A stretch of 9,291 nucleotides of DNA from JAUXIQ01 sp030620925 [NCBI: Nitrospinota bacterium] (GTDB taxonomy: Bacteria; JAUXIQ01), in assembly GCA_030620925.1 (NCBI GenBank), contig JAUXIQ010000050.1:1-9291 (forward strand), written 5' to 3'. Made by a program: the position numbers and the translations under genes. A model generated the notes under the pieces. That model did no database searches, was not told the DNA's origin, and saw nothing but the letters and a program-made list of their open reading frames with translations. Shown in pieces: positions 5,178-9,291 of the stretch (positions within the stretch are counted from its first letter, which is position 1; each line of letters begins with the position of its first letter).

Positions 5178-6848
5178 ATGTATGAAAAGAAGAAGCTTGA
5201 GGAGATAAAAAAGGAGCGTGAGCGCTACGAAAAGACCACCCTGGAAAAAGTCCTCAGCAAGGTGCCGGAGAAGGACCGTAAGTTCACCAACCTGTCGGGG
5301 ATAGAAATCAAGCGGCTCTATACCCCGGAGGACGTCAAGAGCAGTGATTATCTCGGTGATATCGGCTTCCCCGGTGAGTATCCGTTCACCAGGGGGGTGT
5401 TCCCCGGCGGTTTCAGGAGCAGGGAGTGGACCAGGCGGCAGGTGTGCGGGTTCGGGACGCCGGTGGAGACGAACGAGCGATTGCGCTTCCTGTTCGAAAA
5501 CGGGCAGACCGGCTTCAGCGTGGTCTTCGATCATCCCACCAACAACAACCTGGATAGCGACCATGAGCTTTCCGTGGGTTTCGTGGGGCGCGAGGGTTGC
5601 CCCATAGACACCCTCTGGGACATGCAGACGCTGCTGGAGGGGTTGGACCAGCGCGAAATATCCGCCAACCTGATCACGGGCTCGCCCTCCCTGTACGCCA
5701 TGTACCTGGCCGTGGCCGACGAGCGGGAGGTGCCCCGGGATTGCCTGCGGGGGACACTGCAGAACTTCGCTCTCACCGGCTGGTCCAGCGGCCCCAAGGT
5801 GCGGGACAACATGCGATACAGCGTGGACCAGCTGGATTTCGCCGCCCTCCACCAGCCACTATGGAATCCCCTGAGCATATCCGTGCGAAACGTTCGCGAC
5901 GGGGGCTGCACCGCCGTGCAGGAAGCGGCTTTCGGGCTTGCCGGGGGCATAGCCTATATCGAGCACATGCTGAAGCGCGGCCACGATATAGACAAGTTCG
6001 CCTCGCGCATCACATTCTTCCTTAATGCGCATAACGACCTCTTTGAGGAAGTAGCCAAGTACAGGGCCATGCGCCGCATGTGGGCTAGAATTCTTCGGGA
6101 ACACTTCGGGGCAAAGGACCCCCGGTCGTGGATGATGCGATTCCACGTGCAGACTTCCGGCGATTCGCTCACTGCCCAGCAGCCCCTCAACAATATAGTG
6201 CGCACCAGCCTCCAGGCCCTGGCCGCCGTGCTGGGAGGGGCGCAGTCCATGCACGTGAACTCTGTGGACGAGGCCTTCGCCATACCCACCGAGGACGCCG
6301 CCGTGCTGAGCCTTCGCACCCAGCAGATAATCCTTTATGAGTCCGGCGTGGCCAACACCGTGGACCCCCTGGGCGGCTCCTATTTCGTGGAGCATCTCAC
6401 CGACCGCATTGAAGAAGAGGTCAACCAGCTCATAGAGAAGATAGACGGCATGGGCGGCATGGTTGAAGCCTGCGCCTCGGGGTGGGTGGCCCGCCAGACA
6501 CAGGATTCGGCGTGGGAATACCAGAAGCAGGTGGAGAGGAATGAGAGGATAGTGGTGGGGGTTAACGAGTTCCAGAGCGAGAAGGAGAGCATGCCCATAG
6601 AGGTTTTCGAGGTGGACCCCGTGCTGGAAAAGAAGCAGATTGAGCGCCTCAAAAAAGTTCTCAAAGAAAGGGATGAAGCGAAGGCGGAGAAAGCCAAGAA
6701 AGATCTGCTCGACGTATGCCGCGGCAAGGAGAACACCATGCCCGCCACGATCGAGGCGGTTAAAGCCTACGTTTCAGTCGGCGAGATCGGGGGCATATAT
6801 GATGAAGCCTTAGGGGAAGATCTTTCAAACGCCTGCGCCAGCCAGTAG
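5178..6848 (+). CDS. B12-dependent acyl-CoA mutase large subunit (B), methylmalonyl-CoA mutase family, non-canonical active site
   Basis: This 556-residue protein is a second TIM-barrel subunit of an adenosylcobalamin mutase without a fused B12 domain. A charged helical N-terminal arm (1-35) recalls that of 2-hydroxyisobutyryl-CoA mutase and is absent from copy A. Family blocks are YPFTRG (68-73), RRQVCGFGT (86-94), FDHPT (117-121), GTLQN (192-196), DKFASR (272-277), LFEEVAKYRAMRR (288-300), NNIVRTSLQALAAVLGGAQS (338-357) and DPLGGSYFVE (396-405). Gln195 matches Gln197 of P. shermanii mutase. Tyr89, Arg207, Tyr243 and His244 correspond to Val89, Gly205, Arg237 and Asn238, and the Arg207 region is four residues shorter. 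Val116 replaces Asp117 of 2-hydroxyisobutyryl-CoA mutase. None of the named mutases fits. GAGGAG lies 9 nt before the ATG; the small subunit follows after 50 nt. Confidence 0.93.
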   Translation: MYEKKKLEEIKKERERYEKTTLEKVLSKVPEKDRKFTNLSGIEIKRLYTPEDVKSSDYLGDIGFPGEYPFTRGVFPGGFRSREWTRRQVCGFGTPVETNERLRFLFENGQTGFSVVFDHPTNNNLDSDHELSVGFVGREGCPIDTLWDMQTLLEGLDQREISANLITGSPSLYAMYLAVADEREVPRDCLRGTLQNFALTGWSSGPKVRDNMRYSVDQLDFAALHQPLWNPLSISVRNVRDGGCTAVQEAAFGLAGGIAYIEHMLKRGHDIDKFASRITFFLNAHNDLFEEVAKYRAMRRMWARILREHFGAKDPRSWMMRFHVQTSGDSLTAQQPLNNIVRTSLQALAAVLGGAQSMHVNSVDEAFAIPTEDAAVLSLRTQQIILYESGVANTVDPLGGSYFVEHLTDRIEEEVNQLIEKIDGMGGMVEACASGWVARQTQDSAWEYQKQVERNERIVVGVNEFQSEKESMPIEVFEVDPVLEKKQIERLKKVLKERDEAKAEKAKKDLLDVCRGKENTMPATIEAVKAYVSVGEIGGIYDEALGEDLSNACASQ

Positions 6849-6898
6849 AGACTCTTTGGGTGTTTTGATATGACCGAGAGATAAGGATAACTTAAGAT

Positions 6899-7312
6899 AT
6901 GATAGCTGACAGAAGGATAAGGGTGCTTTTAGCCAAACCGGGGTTGGACGCCCAGCACGACAGAGGCTATTTCATTGTGGGCAGGGCCTTGAGAGAAGCG
7001 GGCATGGAGGTGATAATGGCGGGTAAATATCTTACCCCCGCCCAGATAGCCCAGGCCTCCATACAGGAGGACGTGGATTTCATCGGCCTCAGCCTCCTCT
7101 CAGGCACGCCGCTGGCGATAGTGACGCCCCTCCTGGAACGACTCAAGGAAATGGCGGGAGAAAACATTCCCATCCTGCTGGGGGGCATCATCCCCAAAAG
7201 GGAGGTTCCGGAGCTTCAAAAGCTGGACATTCTGGGTCTGTTCGGCCCGGGAACGCCGACCAATAAAATAGTAGAGTTTATCCGACAGAAAGCCGGGGCG
7301 GCCAAAGAATAA
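6899..7312 (+). CDS. Cobalamin-binding small subunit of B12-dependent acyl-CoA mutase (B), altered cobalt-ligand motif
   Basis: This 137-residue protein is a stand-alone B12-binding domain, similar in length and layout to the copy at 313-720 and encoded just after mutase B large subunit, its expected partner. The S-x-L element (S65-L-L67), the GG of LLGGIIP (95-96) and the FGPGT loop (115-119) are present. The cobalt-ligand motif is unusual: D17-A-Q-H20-D-R-G23, so one residue is inserted between Asp and His compared with D-x-H-x-x-G. The Asp that normally hydrogen-bonds the ligand His is therefore three, not two, residues before it. The codons are clear (GAC GCC CAG CAC), so this is not a frameshift. 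AAGGA lies 11 nt before the ATG, a weak site that may lower its expression or rely on translation from upstream. Confidence 0.9.
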   Translation: MIADRRIRVLLAKPGLDAQHDRGYFIVGRALREAGMEVIMAGKYLTPAQIAQASIQEDVDFIGLSLLSGTPLAIVTPLLERLKEMAGENIPILLGGIIPKREVPELQKLDILGLFGPGTPTNKIVEFIRQKAGAAKE

Positions 7313-7389
7313 CCAGAGTCTTTTTTGGTTTTGAAATATGTTTTGGGTATTTGCATGCCTGCGCAGTTACTTCAAGGCGAGCCGGTATA

Positions 7390-8331
7390 ATGGGTGAGAA
7401 CAGGATAGCTGTCATAGGAATGGGGCCTATAGGCTCTCTGATGGCGGCGCTGCTGCTGGCAGAAGGTGAAGACGTGATACTGGTGGGGAGGCCCAACGCT
7501 CACCTCCAGGCCGTAAGGGAGCATGGGCTGACGCTGCGGGGCGTCTTTGAGGCCGGTGTACGGCCTCAGAAGATATGCGATTCGGTGTCCGAGCTGAGAG
7601 AACACGACGTAGACCTGGTCTTCGTGACGGTGAAGACGCCCGACCTGTTGTCCCTGATGGATGAGCTTCAGCCTCTGCACCGGCCGGGAATCAGGTACGT
7701 CAGCGCGCAGAACGGGTTGGATACCGAGAAAGTCATTGCCGACCGGATGGGCCCGGAATCGGCTTTCAGGATGGTCCTCAACATGGGTTCCTCCATAGTA
7801 GAGGAGGGGGTAATTGAAACCACCTTTTTCAACCGCCCCCATCAGTTGGGGTGTTTGACCGAGGAGAACCGCGAAGAGGGCCAGCGGATAGCCCGCATGC
7901 TTACCGATGCGGGGTTGGAGACCGTCTTCACCGATGATATAGACATGCTGATCTGGAAGAAGTCCATCATGAAATCCACCCTGGCCCCTATATGCGCCCT
8001 GGCGGATACCACGCTCAAGGGGAGCATAGACCACCCCATGACCAAACAGGTGGCGGAGGGGGCGCTGCGGGAGGGAATCGAGGTGGCGCTGGCCGTGGGG
8101 ATAGAACTCCCTCCCGACTTTTTCGAGCAGTGTATGGATTTTTTCAACAGGGCGGGCTATCATAAAGACTCCATGCGTGTGGACATAGAGAACAGAAAAC
8201 CAACCGAAATAGATTATCTGAACATTAAAATCATGGACTACGCCCGGCAGAAGAACATCCCCACCCCTTATCTCCTTACTACTGCCAGCCTGGTGAAAGC
8301 GCTGGAGTCGCAATACGCGAAGGATAAGTAG
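7390..8331 (+). CDS. Ketopantoate reductase (ApbA/PanE) family NAD(P)-dependent dehydrogenase, atypical substrate site
   Basis: This 313-residue protein has the two-domain plan of 2-dehydropantoate 2-reductases, which reduce ketopantoate with NADPH for pantothenate and CoA synthesis. The N-terminal Rossmann motif is G10-M-G12-P-I-G15; Q-N108-G-L is the hinge Asn motif. In the helical domain, Lys191 (in IWKKS), Ser261 and Glu273 (in TEIDYLN) match E. coli Lys176, Ser244 and Glu256. The positions of substrate-binding Asn180 and Asn184 are Lys195 and Ala199, so the substrate may not be ketopantoate. I chose ATG 7390 rather than an in-frame TTG at 7351, because it places the nucleotide motif at the usual distance from the start; its Shine-Dalgarno is weak (AAGG, 12 nt). 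It follows mutase B small subunit by 77 nt and could reduce an oxo intermediate of the same pathway. Confidence 0.87.
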   Translation: MGENRIAVIGMGPIGSLMAALLLAEGEDVILVGRPNAHLQAVREHGLTLRGVFEAGVRPQKICDSVSELREHDVDLVFVTVKTPDLLSLMDELQPLHRPGIRYVSAQNGLDTEKVIADRMGPESAFRMVLNMGSSIVEEGVIETTFFNRPHQLGCLTEENREEGQRIARMLTDAGLETVFTDDIDMLIWKKSIMKSTLAPICALADTTLKGSIDHPMTKQVAEGALREGIEVALAVGIELPPDFFEQCMDFFNRAGYHKDSMRVDIENRKPTEIDYLNIKIMDYARQKNIPTPYLLTTASLVKALESQYAKDK

Positions 8332-8467
8332 CTTTACTTCACGTAGAAACGGCGCCGAGTGGGTGTATACTAGTTGTGTTTGGAGGATTAGCTTAAGCAC
8401 CGCAGCGCGTTCGGCGGGGATGGTATATTAAAGGTAGTTTGAGGAGACCTTTTTTCGAGGGTTAATC

Positions 8468-9291
8468 GTGCAGATCGATTACCGAAAGATAATAAAAGTC
8501 GTTTTATCGTTCCACGTGATTGTCCCCATCGTGATCGGCACGGTAATAGGGTCGGTAATAGCCGCCCGGGGGAACCTCCCTTCAGTGGACCTCCTGGAGA
8601 ACTATAAGCCCAGCACCATCACCCGGGTATACGACGTGAATAACGAGGTAGTAGCCGAATTTTACCATCAGCGCAGGACCGTCGTCCCCCTGTCCAGCAT
8701 GCCTGACCACCTTATAAAAGCCGTGCTGGCGGTGGAAGACACCGATTTTTACAAACATCGGGGGCTGGATTTCTCGGGTATTGCCCGGGCCATGTGGCGG
8801 AATATCATGGCGGGGCGGATCAAGGAGGGCGGCAGCACCATCACGCAGCAGCTCTCCAAGCTGCTGTTTCTCACTCCCGAGAGGAGTTTCATGCGGAAAC
8901 TAAAAGAGGCCATTCTGGCGCTGAGGATAGAGCGGCGCTACACTAAAGACGAAATCCTCGCACTCTACTTGAACCAGGTCTATCTGGGCGGCGGGGCCTA
9001 CGGGGTGGAATCCGCCTCACGGCGCTATTTCGGGAAGGGGGTTTCCGACATCAACCTTTCTGAAGCCTCCCTCCTCGCCGGTCTCTTGAGAGCACCCTCG
9101 GCTTACTCCCCCTTAAAGCATCCTGAGCGCGCCAAGCGCAGAAGGTCGCTGGTCCTTCGGCGCATGGTAGTGGAAAAATTCATTACCCGAGAGAAGGCCC
9201 AGCAAGTTAATTCCGAGCTGTTAAACGTCGTCGTAGGGGGTGGGGAGAGGATCAACAGGGCGCCATATTTTGTCGAATATATACGCCGATA
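8468..9291 (+). CDS. PBP1A-type peptidoglycan glycosyltransferase (GT51), partial at the right edge
   Basis: The first 274 codons are in the window and the frame is open to its end. A membrane anchor spans about residues 9-33, followed by the GT51 domain that polymerises lipid II into glycan strands at the outer face of the inner membrane. Motifs are A-V-E90-D-T-D-F-Y-K-H-R-G (catalytic Glu90), GGSTITQQ (121-128), RKLKEA with the second Glu147, and the block from K160 to K190 with LALYLNQVYLG and YGVESASRRYFGK. A transpeptidase domain is expected downstream but not seen. The start is GTG 8468, supported by GAGG 7 nt upstream; no in-frame ATG occurs before the catalytic block except at codon 78, which would remove the anchor. 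It is separated by 136 nt from the reductase and is probably unrelated to the mutase pathway. Confidence 0.92.
   Translation, partial: MQIDYRKIIKVVLSFHVIVPIVIGTVIGSVIAARGNLPSVDLLENYKPSTITRVYDVNNEVVAEFYHQRRTVVPLSSMPDHLIKAVLAVEDTDFYKHRGLDFSGIARAMWRNIMAGRIKEGGSTITQQLSKLLFLTPERSFMRKLKEAILALRIERRYTKDEILALYLNQVYLGGGAYGVESASRRYFGKGVSDINLSEASLLAGLLRAPSAYSPLKHPERAKRRRSLVLRRMVVEKFITREKAQQVNSELLNVVVGGGERINRAPYFVEYIRR

Noticed and set aside
5025-5852. Long minus-strand open frame (275 codons) opposite mutase B
   Set aside because: It is antisense to a strongly conserved gene and shows no recognisable domain; such frames are common opposite GC-rich genes. The same holds for the long antisense frame at 7372-8400.
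807-6848. Naming the mutases methylmalonyl-, isobutyryl- or 2-hydroxyisobutyryl-CoA mutase
   Set aside because: The diagnostic residues (Tyr89/Arg207, Phe/Gln, Ile90/Asp117 with the conserved His) do not match in either copy, so a specific name would mislead.
7311-7330. Hairpin AACCAGAG/TTTTGGTT after mutase B small subunit
   Set aside because: The stem is A+T-rich with two G-U pairs and overlaps the stop codon; too weak to call a terminator.
7351-7389. TTG-initiated 13-residue N-terminal extension of the ketopantoate-reductase-family protein
   Set aside because: The extension has no ribosome binding site and no family similarity; ATG 7390 gives the normal distance to the G-x-G-x-x-G motif.
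1-9291. CRISPR arrays, insertion sequences, tRNA or rRNA genes, phage attachment sites
   Set aside because: No spaced repeat array, transposase gene, terminal inverted repeat pair, or structured RNA gene was seen on reading both strands.

Overview
The window carries two coenzyme B12 (adenosylcobalamin)-dependent acyl-CoA mutase gene clusters that diverge from a shared intergenic region of about 420 bp (2774-3194). A peptidoglycan glycosyltransferase gene starts at the right edge. The sequence looks GC-rich by eye, with frequent ATA and AGG codons, strong GGAGG-type ribosome binding sites and consensus sigma70-type promoter elements. The genes (split-subunit B12 mutases, an Old Yellow Enzyme-type flavoprotein, a MaoC-like hydratase-fold protein, a MmgE/PrpD protein and a bifunctional-PBP-type glycosyltransferase) suggest an anaerobic or facultative bacterium with a murein wall. 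A Desulfobacterota- or Nitrospirota-like lineage fits the PBP style, but this is inference; no rRNA or other marker gene is present.

Left, minus strand, read right to left: a small single-pass membrane protein (2773-2507), a mutase large subunit 'A' (2468-807), its separate cobalamin-binding small subunit (720-313), and the start of an Old Yellow Enzyme/2,4-dienoyl-CoA reductase-type flavoprotein that leaves the window (about 118 to before 1). Right, plus strand: a MaoC-type hot-dog protein (3195-3617) behind a perfect TTGACA-16-TATAAT promoter, then a hairpin terminator (3661-3695). Next come a MmgE/PrpD protein (3762-5150), a second mutase large subunit 'B' (5178-6848), its small subunit (6899-7312), and a ketopantoate-reductase-family dehydrogenase (7390-8331). 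After a 136-bp gap, a GTG-started PBP1A-type glycosyltransferase (8468 to beyond 9291) probably begins an unrelated unit.

The main interest is that both large subunits belong clearly to the methylmalonyl-CoA mutase fold family but lack the residues that define the characterised enzymes. The positions equivalent to P. shermanii Tyr89, Arg207 and His244 are Val/Gly/Asp in A and Val/Gly/Asn in B, and the Asp117 that marks 2-hydroxyisobutyryl-CoA mutase is absent from both. Small subunit B has an extra residue in its cobalamin motif (D-x-x-H-x-x-G instead of D-x-H-x-x-G). The two enzymes share an R-[EQ]-V-C-G-[YF]-G-T signature. Together with the MaoC, PrpD and reductase genes, this suggests an uncharacterised carbon-skeleton rearrangement pathway acting on CoA thioesters; the substrate cannot be read from the sequence. 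Alignments to reference mutases were made from memory of those sequences and should be repeated with tools.
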